This document shows, one piece after another, positions 22,631-33,575 of a stretch of DNA of 64,000 bases; positions within the stretch are counted from its first letter, which is position 1, and each line of letters starts with the position of its first letter. Location: assembly GCA_037576195.1 (NCBI GenBank), contig CM075102.1, positions 17,232,745-17,296,744 on the forward strand. The letters are read 5' to 3'. The notes beneath the pieces are model-generated. The model was not told where the DNA came from. It did not search any database and was given only the letters and a program-made list of their open reading frames with translations. A program made the position numbers and the translations under genes. Origin of the DNA: Phytoseiulus persimilis. Its lineage: Eukaryota > Arthropoda > Arachnida > Mesostigmata > Phytoseiidae.

Positions 22631-25600
22631 GTGAGCAGACCTGGAAGTCTCACCCTCAGCTTCAGCAGCCAACGTCCCTGTCCAGACGGTCTCTAATCTG
22701 AGTTCGTACCGCACGATCCGCCTCCGAGGTTTGTTGGACAAGTTCCATTATGAGCTTCAATCAAGTGATGCCGGAATTCCCCTCGAGGAAGTTTCTTAGC
22801 GTTGAGATGGGTTCAAACAAAATGTGAACGGAGAGTCGAGCAGCGGGAACAATCCTTAGCAGGTCGGAAGAGCCATGATCCACTCTCGAATTTTTCCGCC
22901 TTCCCTGCTTCCTGTGAATGCTCTTTCCATTCCCCCCGGAAACTCCCAGCTCGTTACTGGCCGGATTCGGCGACAATATCTTTCTTTCCGTTCCAAGGCT
23001 GTCTCGCTTCACGGCGAGTAAAGGGAGCCTGATTACGATTCGTTGAAGTCAACAGGGAGGACTGCACCGGCATGTTTCAAGGAGGACGATGGGGAAGCGA
23101 CAGGAAAAGGAAGGGGGACGCTATCGACAGAAGCATCACTGGGGGGAAGCGGTTGGAACAGGAGGAATACCTGGATGGGTCCTCGGCTCGTCCCCTCTCT
23201 TGCCATTTTCTCCTCTCTCTCTCTCTACGACTTTTCCATTAGGCACCTATTCATCATCTCCTACTTAGAGAAAGGAGAAGGAAGAGGGGGCTTCTTGTCT
23301 TTTTGCTTTTCATGTCCGCAAGGGGTCACCGCAACCGACGCTTCCATCGGCTTGTTAGAGCTCGCACACGGATGTCTGCCTGTATACGCTCGCGGGGGCT
23401 CAAATTTGAAAGATACCAGGACCCGACGACGTGCACGAAGGAAACAAAGCTGGGGCTGGCTTGAATTATTATCCGAAGGTTGTTGCGGGAGCGAACGTAA
23501 TGAACGCGGCCATACCAAGCCCAACAATGATCGTCTGTCCGTGACCCGGGCGAGACGGTTGCGTTCGTCTCGAGACATGCTCTTGCACGATGACGATGAG
23601 GGAAGTGATGATGAGCGAAAATGTCCAAACGAACGCACGACGATGTCAATGATGTGTGGATCCGCGGAACATTAGCAATTCCTTGAGCCGAGCTCCATTA
23701 TCAGCTCTCTGGAGCGCCGCTATGGACTGCTGTATCCGTGGAACCCTTGATTCCACCAGTGGCAGAGCGGCCGCCGTCCTCCGCGCGCTTTCACTCTCTT
23801 CTGGTGGTCGCTTCGCCGACGACGGCGATGGAGGTTCTTCATCAAACCCTGCGTCGCGTACAAGAAGAAAAGCAGGCCTGAGGAGGAGCCAGCTAGCCTA
23901 TCTATTGAAGCTGAACTGCAGTCCGATTTGCGTCATTAACTACAGCGAAAATGTTCTGAATCGTGATGACACACCGACCCCGTCGTCCACTCTCCTCGCC
24001 AGGGCGGCCCGGACCTTGCCCTCGACCAACTCTCACTTTTACGCATATATCCCTTCAGTCCGCTCTCACACACATCGGCGTCAATGATTCGGAAAGATAG
24101 CAAGCAAATCGCTCGTTCATGACGGCTCTCTGATCGCGCTAAGCGGATGTCATGCACTTCGCTGTTCCAGCACTTGATTACTCAGGCCAAATCAACGCCC
24201 GAGAGCGGGATTCTTCTGAGACTCGAGCTCAACAAGTTTCTCCCGCGATCCCAGATAAAGTTCCCGGGGGAATTCGTGGGCGGCTGGGACGACAGTATTG
24301 CTATCCCGGTCTCGGATCAAAGAGGTGCACAGCAGGCTCCCCGTAGAGGCTTGTTTCGCATGACTTTTGGAATTCCCATACCAGAAACGGAACAGCGAGA
24401 AACTCCAAATGGTCTCCTGAACTCTTTGACGAGGGCCAGAGTCAGAGTGAGAACAGGACGGCCGTCTACGTGAAGAAAGAAAGCAGCGAGGATCGACTGT
24501 TAAAATCACCAAGCGGCGAGCTAGTGTGCGCGAAAGCAGAACTAGGCTGTACAACGCCAACTTCGGCGAAGCAGTCGACAAAACGCGAGACAGGTAGTGG
24601 TCTTGTGTCCAACTTTTTGACTCCTGCTCCACTGCTTCTCTTCCTGGTTCTCTCGAGATAAGGGAACCCCTACCCACTCCTCCTCCCGATTCTCTTCCTC
24701 ACAGTTGTCTGGTCTTGCGCTTGGGCGGCCGGACGGACAGACGGACGGAACTCAGTGCCGAGGTCTATTTCAAAGTTCAGTTCCTCTTGGGGAAGGAGGA
24801 AGCCGGCGGTCGAAGACTTTGCTATCTCTTGCTCCATGTGCTCCTAGCCGGCTGGCTGTCTCCGCTCGACGCAGCCTTCAGCCAAGCCCCTCTTTAGCCG
24901 CAGACGACGACGTAATAGAAGGTTGGCTACAGCGTCAGCGCCAGGAGCACTAGGACGACGTCGGCGAGGCCAACGGGTCGGAGCTGTCCTCGGTGCGGCC
25001 AAACGCACCACGGGCGACTTTTCTGCTCTTCCTCAGTACACTCCACCCTTTATAATGTCGTGTATCGAGCCAATGCATCATAGCTACAGCAGCAGACGAC
25101 GACGGAAACGACAACAGTTGATAATAACAGACCGCGCGCACGAACTTGCCCGGGAAAAACTTGAGGGGTTCTGACAAGATATCGGGAAGCGCAAACTCAT
25201 AGTTATTTCTGGATGGATGAACTGACAGATAGACAGATTTCTGGTCGAAGTCAGGGAGCGCGCGTTATCAGCCCATGCTGAACTGGTCGCCACGGCTGTG
25301 GTCTCGTGGCGGTTGCCGAAGCTGGCAAACCCTGGCTGGAAAGCTTGCAGCTCCACTGCTTCTGAGCGTTCACGCCCCGAGCGTCTGAGCTTGGTTGCCC
25401 CTGGAAGTGCCGATGCGCAGACTTGAACACGCGGAAATCCTCAGAGGAAAGCTAGGACTCGACAACAATAAAAAATGAGCACGGAAAGTGGAAAGGAAGC
25501 GAACCCACAAAGCGTATGCAGACGAACGCGTTCTCTCTCTTTGCTTTCTCGCACTCGAGTCCCAGTCAATATTTGCCTTCTTGACCGCTTTTGTGAAAGC

Positions 25601-26178
25601 TGCTCGAGTTCGCCTTCTGAGTTTTTCAGATATTTCTCTGCGATGCCAGCCGATGCGGCACGAAGGTAGATCGAAAGGAAAACTTCTTTCGTGGTGCTTC
25701 TCCGCACTAACAAGTCGAGTTTGGCGAGTTCATCTCTCGATGAAAAACTCGTCCCGCTGGGTTGTTCCTCTAATCTGTTTACTCTTACCTCTTTCATATC
25801 CTGACATTCATCCGAATGTTTGAGCGTTATTGAACCGGGAGAGCTTATTCCATTTTGGAGCACAGGGGGAGACGATGAGGGCTTTGCAGTGAGCTTCGTT
25901 AGAAAACGAGCGATAAGCAACAACGCTAATAACACGCTCACGCGTTGTTCGTTAGCGATCGAGCAAGTAGTCCATTAATGACCCCGACAAATTGTTCACT
26001 CGAAGTGGGTCTTTGCTTTCGGCTCATGTAGCCGGCAGGGTGCAACGTTGAGAGCCCACACCTTCAAGGAGCCTCCTCCGATCAAAGCAGCAGTCGGAAT
26101 TCCACACTAACCTGGTTTTCTATGGCTATTTGGCTTCTCAACGGGCTCACAAATTGTTCGTTATTTCGTCGATTCAAG
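22631..26178. other. Stretch without a supported gene
   Basis: The stretch contains a plus-strand frame of 210 codons (23043-23675) and one of 143 codons (23656-24087). Both lie in a region of low stop density on both strands, and neither has paired splice sites. Short simple repeats are present: (CT)6 at 23214-23225 and a GGAC-type run near 24730-24748. Confidence 0.45.
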
Positions 26179-26308
26179 GTGCTCCAAGATTCCGAGTCGG
26201 AGCAGTTTGCTTTACAAATGAGTGGAGCAAAATTCGAGGAACGGAACAGGAAGTGGAAGCAGAGACGAAGGGGAGGAATGAAAAATGGAAGCGCGACGAG
26301 AGGACCTG
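26179..26308 (+). CDS. Candidate hydrophilic exon, product unknown
   Basis: A pyrimidine-rich lead (TTGTTCGTTATTTCG, then TCGATTCAAG) precedes 130 bases that are open in one frame up to a donor CTG/GTGAGC. The peptide is highly charged: an acidic start (VLQDSESEQF) and then a basic stretch (FEERNRKWKQRRRGG). The end phase is compatible with the candidate at 26461-26588, but the intervening 152 bases are purine-rich and lack a normal acceptor. A frame-shifted or unspliced arrangement is an alternative. The opposite strand is also open here. Confidence 0.2.
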
Positions 26309-26460
26309 GTGAGCGAGAAAAATTTGGCAAAGCAAAGAGGAACAGACTGATGTGATGAGAATTGAAGGAAGAGCAAACAGAGTGAGATGGTGCGATAGAA
26401 GAAAACAAAGTAGATAAAGTGCTCCACGACGAAAAAAAAACTTCCACGGGAAAACACGAG

Positions 26461-26588
26461 GGCGAGAAATTGCTGAGCAATATCTCAACGAGCTGAGAAG
26501 TATCAGGTCAGCCTATCATGCATTGGAGACCGACGAGGAACAGGATCGGCTATTGAAGGCGGGAAGTCTTATGACGGTGAATTTCGAG
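26461..26588 (+). CDS. Candidate exon ending in a perfect donor, product unknown
   Basis: A frame open from 26418 runs to a perfect donor, GAG/GTAAGT, at 26588. The peptide has the spacing of an amphipathic helix (REIAEQYLNELRSIRSAYHA) followed by an acidic turn and LMTVNFE. This is one of the most protein-like short segments in the window. Its 5' limit is uncertain because no pyrimidine tract precedes it; 26461 is chosen because an AG there gives phase agreement with 26179-26308. Downstream, an acceptor ending at 26825 (CATATTCGGTTCCAG) precedes another protein-like frame of 33 codons, but the phases do not join without an extra exon. Confidence 0.25.
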
Positions 26589-29500
26589 GTAAGTGGGGCA
26601 AATCGACAATCATGAGACCAAACCGACAGTTCCATCGACAGGTAGTTAGTCCGAGTGGTCTGAGCCACTGCCTACGAAACACCTCCTCCTTCCTGAGACT
26701 AGCGATTTTCATCATCATTCCAGTTGGGAAAGGAGTGAGTTCCGCGTTCGAGATTGTTCTTCCAAACACCCATCTTCCTCTTTGATGCATTGAGCCATGC
26801 GCGCTCCGAACATATTCGGTTCCAGGAAAGCTTCGGTGCCTCTGCGAAGGATTCATTAAGCGCGAGTTTGAGATAAATTTCACCAACGGATTTATGATCG
26901 ATATCTGTCTCGTTGAGAAGTCAGTTTGAGGAAATGCGAGGAGAATGATTTTCGTCGAGCTGGAAGTCCCTCAGAAGCACCTGGCTACGATAGCTTGCTA
27001 GCTGTCAGTTTCACAAGACCTGTTCCGACCCACCCTCCCCGACTCATCGGGTACCACAGGATTGCGATCCGAGTATGAACTCGAAGGGTGAGTGATTATT
27101 CTCCATCCTTCAGATGAAGCAAGTCCCAACCTACCTGGGCTCTCTCCCAAAGTGGGCGTGAATGCATTCCCCGGCCATCAACATCGGCCTCGGGACCCAA
27201 AAAGGAAAATGGAAAGGTTTCACGAGACCTCCCGGCCAATAACCGAGCTCTTATCGCGCGTCGAACGCACCCAAACGGGCTCTCCTGAACGCGAATCCAA
27301 TCATATCCTGTTTAAGTTAAGAACAAAATCAAGAAGGAAGGTCTCAAAATTTCTATCGATGCCTGTCTGATTTTAGTAATAATTTGAGGAAGTGACGATG
27401 TTCCGGAACGAGCCGGAACGAACTTGAGCTTTGGAATCCGCTCCCGTTCCCCCCAAGCGAGCGCTTTCGGACCCTTCATTTTCCGTCCATCGGAGCGTTG
27501 GATGTCTGGGTGCGATTCTGGGAGAAATTCTGGTGCGTTCTCCCGCGACTGTGAAGCTCACTGCGCTAGATCTCAACGACTTCCCAATTATTTTGATGAT
27601 TCGACAGCCGCCTCTTGAAACTTGCGTTCCTTCCGCTAGAGGCCTGGAAGAGTTCTCGACAGTGTCTACAGATGCAAAAAAATTATGCCGCTGGGCAGAA
27701 ATCTAAGGATGGCCCGGATCGAATGAAGCCCTTCTCAAGATCATTCGCTCTCTTTCACGGCGTCGCTGGCGTACCAAGGCTGAGAGGTGCTCCTTCGACT
27801 CCGTTGTTGCTGCCCGTCTCTGAATCACACTCGATAATTATTGAAGCCTACTCACGTCGTCAGCGATGAAATCGGGTCATCCGGTGCAACATCGCTGATG
27901 CGACGCTTGAGAGATTGTCGAATCCTTATAATCGATGTCTGTAGAAGCTTTCCGATGCCCAGAGACGCAACACGCCCAGGCGTGCCCCTCCATGCAATCG
28001 CTGCATTCTGACTACCCTCGAGAGCTCTATTCAACGCGCACAATCTGAGGCGCAATTCTGACAGAGGTAAGCGACCGATATGGTTAACGCGGTCCTATCA
28101 GACGCGTGAACTCGCCATGCCACGCCGGCGTAGTTCCCAATCAATCGGGCTGCCGCAGTGACTGTACTGAAGACTGAAGGAGTCATACTCGCCGAGGATT
28201 GCGTGGAAAGTTCTCTATCGGCGGGGTATGTTCGCCGTCGCTAGCGAATAACCCACACTCAGCCCGGACTAGAGTGGTTCTCGGCTCGAGCAGCCGCGTG
28301 CTGGTGCGCCGCACCGAGCTGCGATCCAAGAACAGCGTGCATCTCGACCCAGCGCGCAGTCGATCCGTTGACTTTATTGTTGTACACATTTTCCAACTTT
28401 CTCTCTTTGTGAGTCGTTTATGCAGTCGTTTGTGCCGACGGCGCTTGGATTCTCATCGTTCACTGTTGCAGCCGCACCCGTAGATCAAAAGAAAACACAC
28501 AATCCACCTCGGACGAGAATTGGAAGGAAATGAAAGCAGAGCCCGGAAATTGGGGAATACTCGCGTATTGTCTTGAATTTTCGCGTGTGCTTGACACTTA
28601 CGCGGCATCTACGTCGCGTCGGATATTAGGGAAGAGTCCATCGCAAGCGAGTCCGTCTACCAATCTCTCTCTCTCTCGGTTGCTTCCTCTACGAGGACTT
28701 TGCTATCCTCGTGCGGGTCCTGAACAATAGAATTCACAAGTTAGGGGCTGTAGAAGCGGCAGCAGCAAAGCGAGAGGCACAAGCTTTAATTACCTCTCGC
28801 TTAATCTCCAAGACCTCCCTCCTCTTTCCTGTCCGTAGTTCTTCATTCTTGCTAATGAGAAGGAATCGGGGACTCGACTTCCCGTCTGGCCTTCAGCAAT
28901 ATTCAACTCAAACTCACTTCACACGGGTGCGTTGTTGACTCCACTCTGAGCAAACTATTCTTCGGTGTTCCACGATTTCAATGCGAGTCAAACGAGAATA
29001 ACTCAGCAAACAACTCTGAAGGAGTTCAGCATGCGGGTCGACGAGCTCGAAAAGAGGTCACAAAAATGTATCCGCGAGGAATCTGCAAACGGAACTTTAT
29101 GGAAGGGGTTCGGAGACGTTCCTCCACGTCATCTAACCACGTGTGCGTTCAACGGGTCGTAAACACCCCGAGAATAAATGAGCTACAATACTGATATGGA
29201 ATATGCCGGAGCTCCGCCGGACGCTCCGCTCTCGGAAGTCGCCGCTGCCCGTTATGAGGTTTGCACGAATGCAGCCGCCTGTCGAGATTGTTCTTGCTCT
29301 CTTCGGCGAGACCTCCCCAGCGCGGCCGGATCAAAACAAGAGGATCCCCGAATCTGTTCTTCAACTAACTGCGTCTTTACGAAAGAAGAATAGTTCATAA
29401 TGCCCCAAAGATCGTCTAACGCTTTACTATGATCGAACGAAAATCGCACGGTGTACGGCCTCGAGTAGTTCTCCTCGTCCAGAGGAGAAGCCGGAAGGAA

Positions 29501-30334
29501 AAGGTAGTATTTGTTGAGAAGTTAAACAGATCGCTCGACCTCGACATAAAACTCCGAGGTCACCACCTCCTCGCAAAAGCCTCCCAATGGTTGTCGCCTC
29601 GTAATTTTTAAGACCTGTTAAAACGAATGTTTGCTCTCTGTCTTTTCGAAGGCAGCCATCTGGTTGAAGTTCGAGTTTCATGACGGAAAACAACACCGAT
29701 GAATGCTTGGAGAGATCGGCAGGAAAGCTGAACTTCGGCTGGCCTCTTGGATTGGTTCGTCCTCTCGCCGCTGTGATCAGCAAACGAGGGACCTGGACGG
29801 GGACCGCGACGTTACGGGGTTCCTGGAAAGTTTCCCTCCCGACTTGAGAATACGGGAGAATAAAAAGCAGAGGATGAGAGGGGCCGAGTGGCTGGAGGAG
29901 GACGACACCAAAACCATTTGTTACAAAGCACAAGACTTATGTGGCTGCGGCCACCGCTGATGCTGCTACGCGGGTTGAAGGCAAACTTCTCCAGCGTGAA
30001 GCACTGTTCGTCTGACCTTGAGTAGGGTCCTTGGCGCGAAGCCAAGCAAACGACGGGAAGCGAAATATTTCGGCCGACTGGAGTGAGGCTAACGTTCATC
30101 GAGTCAGTTCTGAGATATTCCCTGACTCCATTCGGAAAGAACGCGACTTTGTGAATCAATAACAGAAGGATGTTGTAGCCGCGCGTCTCTGTTCCGGAAT
30201 CTGAAAGAATTCGAACCTTGAAATGAGGCTCCGCTAACGCAGCCGCTTCCGATCCGCGCAGTCGATTCCTTCGGCATTCGCTAATTGGTGTCCCGTCTTT
30301 CTCTCTTGATTCATGCCCATGTCCTCGACAAAAG
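26589..30334. other. Stretch without a supported gene
   Basis: Besides the acceptor near 26825 there is a (TC)7 repeat at 28664-28677 and several open frames of up to 168 codons (minus strand, 29427-29933). No domain, repeat family or splice pair was recognised. Confidence 0.45.
28664..28677 (+). repeat. (TC)7 dinucleotide repeat
   Basis: Seven TC units in a C/T-rich neighbourhood. The similar (CT)6 run lies at 23214-23225. Confidence 0.8.
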
Positions 30335-30631
30335 TCAGACTGCTCGCCGCATTGCTTTGATATTGAAGTATCGGGAGCAGCTCTTCCGCCTCAATACCTT
30401 TCCCTCCGTTTTCCGTTCAGTTTTCCGTACCGTGGCGCGATCACAATAGCTCATCCGAATCGGCGGCTTGCCGGATGTGACGAACATGACAGCTGTGCCG
30501 CCCTTGCCGATCATTTCAGTACCGGCCGGAGAGCTGGCTCGTGATGGTGCGGAGTCACGGTCTCCCAAATCCCTGAGTAGGTCTTCGAAGAATTGGGAAT
30601 TATTGGGAATCTCAAAGACTGGTGTCATCAT
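30335..30631 (-). CDS. Open frame of 98 codons beside the inverted duplication
   Basis: This minus-strand frame starts with MMTPVFEIPNNSQFF and includes GKGGTAVMFVTSGKPP. It reads like a globular protein and lies just downstream, on the same strand, of copy B of the inverted duplication. It may therefore be a further piece of the same disrupted gene, separated from it by the inverted copy A. No splice signals or homology confirm this. The product is unknown. Confidence 0.2.
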   Translation of the reverse strand: MMTPVFEIPNNSQFFEDLLRDLGDRDSAPSRASSPAGTEMIGKGGTAVMFVTSGKPPIRMSYCDRATVRKTERKTEGKVLRRKSCSRYFNIKAMRRAV

Positions 30632-30689
30632 TGTAATCGCGATCTGCGAAGAATGTTCGCTGCCTTCGAAAAGCCTCGACTTGGATTGA

Positions 30690-30916
30690 CCTCGTTTCTT
30701 GTGGAAAAGTATCGAAGTATCGTGAAATCATGCAGGAAAGTCCTCCTGAACACTTCTCAACGAGCACACTCACTACTTCACCGAGTTCAGGACACCGCGT
30801 CAAGTCAGCTTCCTCCAGCAGGATTCTACCGCGAACAAGATTCGCCCCATAGGTGGGCCGGAGCTCTGGAGTTTCAAGCTTAATTCACTACAAAGGGGAC
30901 TCCACAGGAGCGTTTC
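30690..30916 (+). pseudogene. Copy A of an inverted, formerly coding repeat (plus orientation)
   Basis: This segment matches the reverse complement of 30928-31211 at roughly 85-90% identity by eye. It carries a 9-base tandem insertion (TATCGAAG repeated) near its start and lacks about 68 bases that copy B has at 30946-31013. Part of it reads, in a frame shared with copy B, VSFLQQDSTANKIRPIGG and then PELWSFKLNSLQRG. A different frame is open further upstream, so at least one frameshift separates the two parts. I do not recognise the protein. The shared frame suggests that the unit was coding before duplication; the deletion and frameshift indicate that copy A is not functional. Confidence 0.6.
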
Positions 30917-30927
30917 GAACGCGATTT

Positions 30928-31211
30928 GAAACGCTCCTGTGGAGTTTGGCAACTTTTTGAATATGTACTGGGCTTCTCGGTTTGCTTCCATCAGTGGCAT
31001 GTTCACAGGAACTCCTCTTTGTAGTGAATTAAGCTTGAGAACCCAAAGCTCCGGCCCACCTATGGGGCGAATCTTGTTCGAGGTCGAATCCTGCTGGATG
31101 AAGCTGACTCGACGCGGTGCACTAAACTCGGTGAACTAGCTAGCTCGTTGAGAAGTGTTCGAGGGTACCTTCCCGTATGATTTCACGATATTTTCCCACA
31201 AGAAACGAGGC
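30928..31211 (-). pseudogene. Copy B of the inverted repeat (minus orientation), with a longer reading frame
   Basis: On the minus strand a frame continues from about 31651, with a single TAG at 31136-31138, through the arm to its centre. It includes QQDSTSNKIRPIGGPELW, then LNSLQRGVPVNMPLMEANRE and AQYIFKKLPNSTGAFQI. In the aligned part the two copies differ by a mixture of silent and mostly conservative changes. The family is not recognised. With one stop and a fused inverted copy at its 3' end this is best called a pseudogene fragment, unless the stop is spliced out. Confidence 0.45.
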
Positions 31212-31572
31212 AATTCAAATCGATGTCCTCCTGCGCGAGAACAAGCTCGGTCTCTGAGCTTCATTCGTGAAAAAAAAGAGGTTCTCGCAGTGGTTTCCTT
31301 GTTGTGATCATCAGGACGACCCCACGAGAAAAAAATTGCTGGACAAGTCACTTTCGAACGATGAATGAATGAACGGAACAGCTGGTGAATATCCTCAAAA
31401 CATCCAGACCTCACACTGGGATGATCAGGATCGGACGAGATGGGGGCAAAAATCAGAGAAAAAAACTTCGCTCCAGACCACCGAATTCTCAATGTACAAC
31501 ATGGTAGGCTTGATGGCAAAGGATTTCCGCCGTTCCAGCGGGGCCTGGCAGATATCCTCAGGTCATTGGCAT

Positions 31573-31780
31573 CTTGTAGAAGAATATCGAAAAATCGTAA
31601 AACCACCAAGGGAAGTCCTCTCAAGCTGCGTCGTGATGAGCCACCCATCATGCTAGCTACTGACCAAGCTACTGCGCGTTTGTTGCTCTCATTGTTGTTG
31701 TGTCGTCCGCTCGAACGAGAAGTCGTTCCAGCGGGAATCTATCGGAATCATGTGGCGATACGTTACAGAAACCCTCGTGA
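31573..31780 (+). pseudogene. Possible third, strongly diverged copy of the same unit
   Basis: About 50 bases from 31573 align with 30698-30749 of copy A at roughly 70% identity. They translate to LVEEYRKIVKPPREVL against LVEKYRSIVKSCRKVL. After a poorly matching gap, PAGIYR near 31735 resembles PAGFYR of copy A in the same order. The similarity is short and was judged by eye. It lies antisense to the long minus-strand frame leading into copy B. Confidence 0.25.
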
Positions 31781-33362
31781 CTGCGGCCGAAAGATGTCCG
31801 TCGGACTCCGAACGGATGACCGCGTATCTGCCCGAATATCTGACCTGGTACGTCCCACACACCTCGTTGAGAACGAACCCCGAGCTCCGCGAACCCACCC
31901 AGGCTCGAGCGAGCCTCAGGCGTCTCAGCAATCACGGTTCCGATAGAGTAACCAGGAGGCTGATAGCTCCATCGACTGTTCTAATCGTTCCGCATGGAAC
32001 AAGGGCGGATGCCCATCCCCTGACTCAGCACCGGACAACTAGCGCACTTGCAGTCCAGTAAATACAGGCTGTGGGACATTCTCGAGCAACGGGCAAATGT
32101 CAGAGTAGAAATTTCAACAGAGACACCCTGGATGGAATCCTCCTTTGGCGCACTCAGAGTCGCATTCACCCTAGCGCTAACCTGGAGCGGCGATTCCTCC
32201 GCGAGGAGCGATTTCTTCACGAGCGGTGATTTTTCCGCTCATTCCAACAGAGCTCATTTGTTCACGCAACCTGATTACACCGAATATCGGGGTACCCAGT
32301 TTTCATGCTCCGATAGCTGGACCGGAAGGTGGTTAACGTTTTGGAAATATGGGGAAGTGGCGGTAATCCCCACAGATCTAGGGGGCGGCAACTTCTTCCA
32401 GATCAGGAGCGGAGTATTCTCAAATCCGACAGAACCATTGCTGAAAAGCAGATGATGCGCCTATGTTTCGGAGGCGTATCCAGGAAGGTGGGGGCGGCAA
32501 AGTGGCACGTGCTTTAGGGAATGGAGTTACGTTCATCTCCCAACCCCCGACTCAGTTTGTCTCGGGAACGAGATCACGCGCAGGCCAAGTGTCAGAGAAG
32601 TATTATACATGTAACACCACGATCACGAGACATGGCGCGATGAATGACTGGTTGGGGCAGGCGAATCAGTCGAATCACTTTTCGATTGTATCGAAGGAAC
32701 CGTGCGCTCGACGGAGCCTCATGGGTATGATATCTGAGGAGTGCTTCTTCAGAGGAATGCCATGGAACGTTTCCCGAAAAAAATATAGGGGTCAAGCTGA
32801 ACTAGTGGTTCCATAGGCTTACGTTCCTCATCGATCTCATTAGCGACCAGTATCATGGACGCGAGCCGCTAACGGCAAAACGGATCGTTCTCGCTACTCG
32901 ACAGTGCCGCAAAGCCCAACCACGGGTGGTTTCAGTTTCGTTGCGGCTAGCTTCCGCCACAACACGCGAACCCCCGCCGGTAGAACGTAAGCCTACATTA
33001 AAACAACCCGAAGAAACATCTCGATCCTCCAAAAGCCTCAAAAAGCGTCATCGATCAGATATTTCCCCAGTCCAGGACGAACAACGAGGAAGCTGTGTTG
33101 ACCCGGCCGAAGCCTTCGATTGGACTAGAGAACCAGAGATCACAAAAAACCCTGGGTTGGTAGTATCGCGTACTTCTGCTTGTTTTGCGTGAAAACGTGG
33201 AGTATTAACTAGGTGGGCCTCAAAGAGGTGTGTTTGGAACCGGTCATGATTCTTATTTTGATCTCGAGGGGGCGATGTCAGAAGCAATCCATTGAAATCT
33301 TCGTCAGGTGCTTCAGTGACCTCAAGCATTCAGCTTCCCGCGTTGCCTGAGTACCACTTTAG
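31781..33362. other. Stretch without a supported gene
   Basis: Overlapping open frames of 103-135 codons are present on the plus strand between 31750 and 32455, without paired splice sites. I recognise nothing else. Confidence 0.45.
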
Positions 33363-33575
33363 GTTCTCGGCATCCTAATATGGGCAGACGATGCAAAATT
33401 TCTAACCAAAACTCTGAGATCTCTAGCACGAGATCAATGGCTCGACACTGTTCGAGCAGAAACCTCGTTGTTTTATCAACGATCTCATAAGTGGGCAACT
33501 AAGCTTTGTGATTCAATTGGCCTCGAGATTTCATTTTCCCTATTCATTAATTTACTTCCATCTTATCCCATATGA
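33363..33575 (+). pseudogene. Possible fragment of a non-LTR retrotransposon reverse transcriptase
   Basis: A plus-strand frame bounded by stops at 33360 and 33573 reads LGILIWADDAKFL near its start, a good match to the catalytic A/F-x-D-D box of non-LTR reverse transcriptases (residue pattern hydrophobic-ADD-x-x-hydrophobic, 33384-33392). About 40 residues later come a Trp and then GLEISFS (33519-33533), which fits the next conserved motif (W....GL.IS..K). The spacing is about ten residues longer than usual and the lysine after the second motif is missing. No upstream palm motifs (AFD, PQG) were found in a consistent frame. If real, it is an eroded remnant with most of the element lost. Confidence 0.28.

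Larger units (their letters stand above)
30690..31211. repeat. Large inverted duplication with an 11-base loop
   Basis: The two arms are 30690-30916 and 30928-31211. Around the centre, 18 bases (30899-30916, ACTCCACAGGAGCGTTTC) are perfectly complementary to 30928-30945, with an 11-base loop. The outer arms pair over about 200 further bases with scattered mismatches and one 68-base bulge. Any transcript through the region, in either direction, would form a long hairpin. The arms are diverged, so the duplication is not brand new and is not an assembly artefact of a simple fold-back read. Confidence 0.85.

Noticed and set aside
23810..23830. RFADDGD, a superficial ADD box
   Set aside because: It lies in a Gly/Asp/Ser low-complexity stretch with no other reverse transcriptase features.
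30205..30235. tRNA-like B box (GGTTCGAATTC on the minus strand) with a partial T stem
   Set aside because: No matching acceptor stem, A box or anticodon arm at the right distance.
31420..31445. Similarity of the minus strand to a 5S rRNA internal segment (CATCTCGTCCGATC)
   Set aside because: The match stops after about 14 bases and the rest of 5S rRNA is absent.
33110..33125. EAFDW, 270 bases before the ADD box
   Set aside because: The distance suits a reverse transcriptase, but the frames between them are broken and no PQG motif is present.
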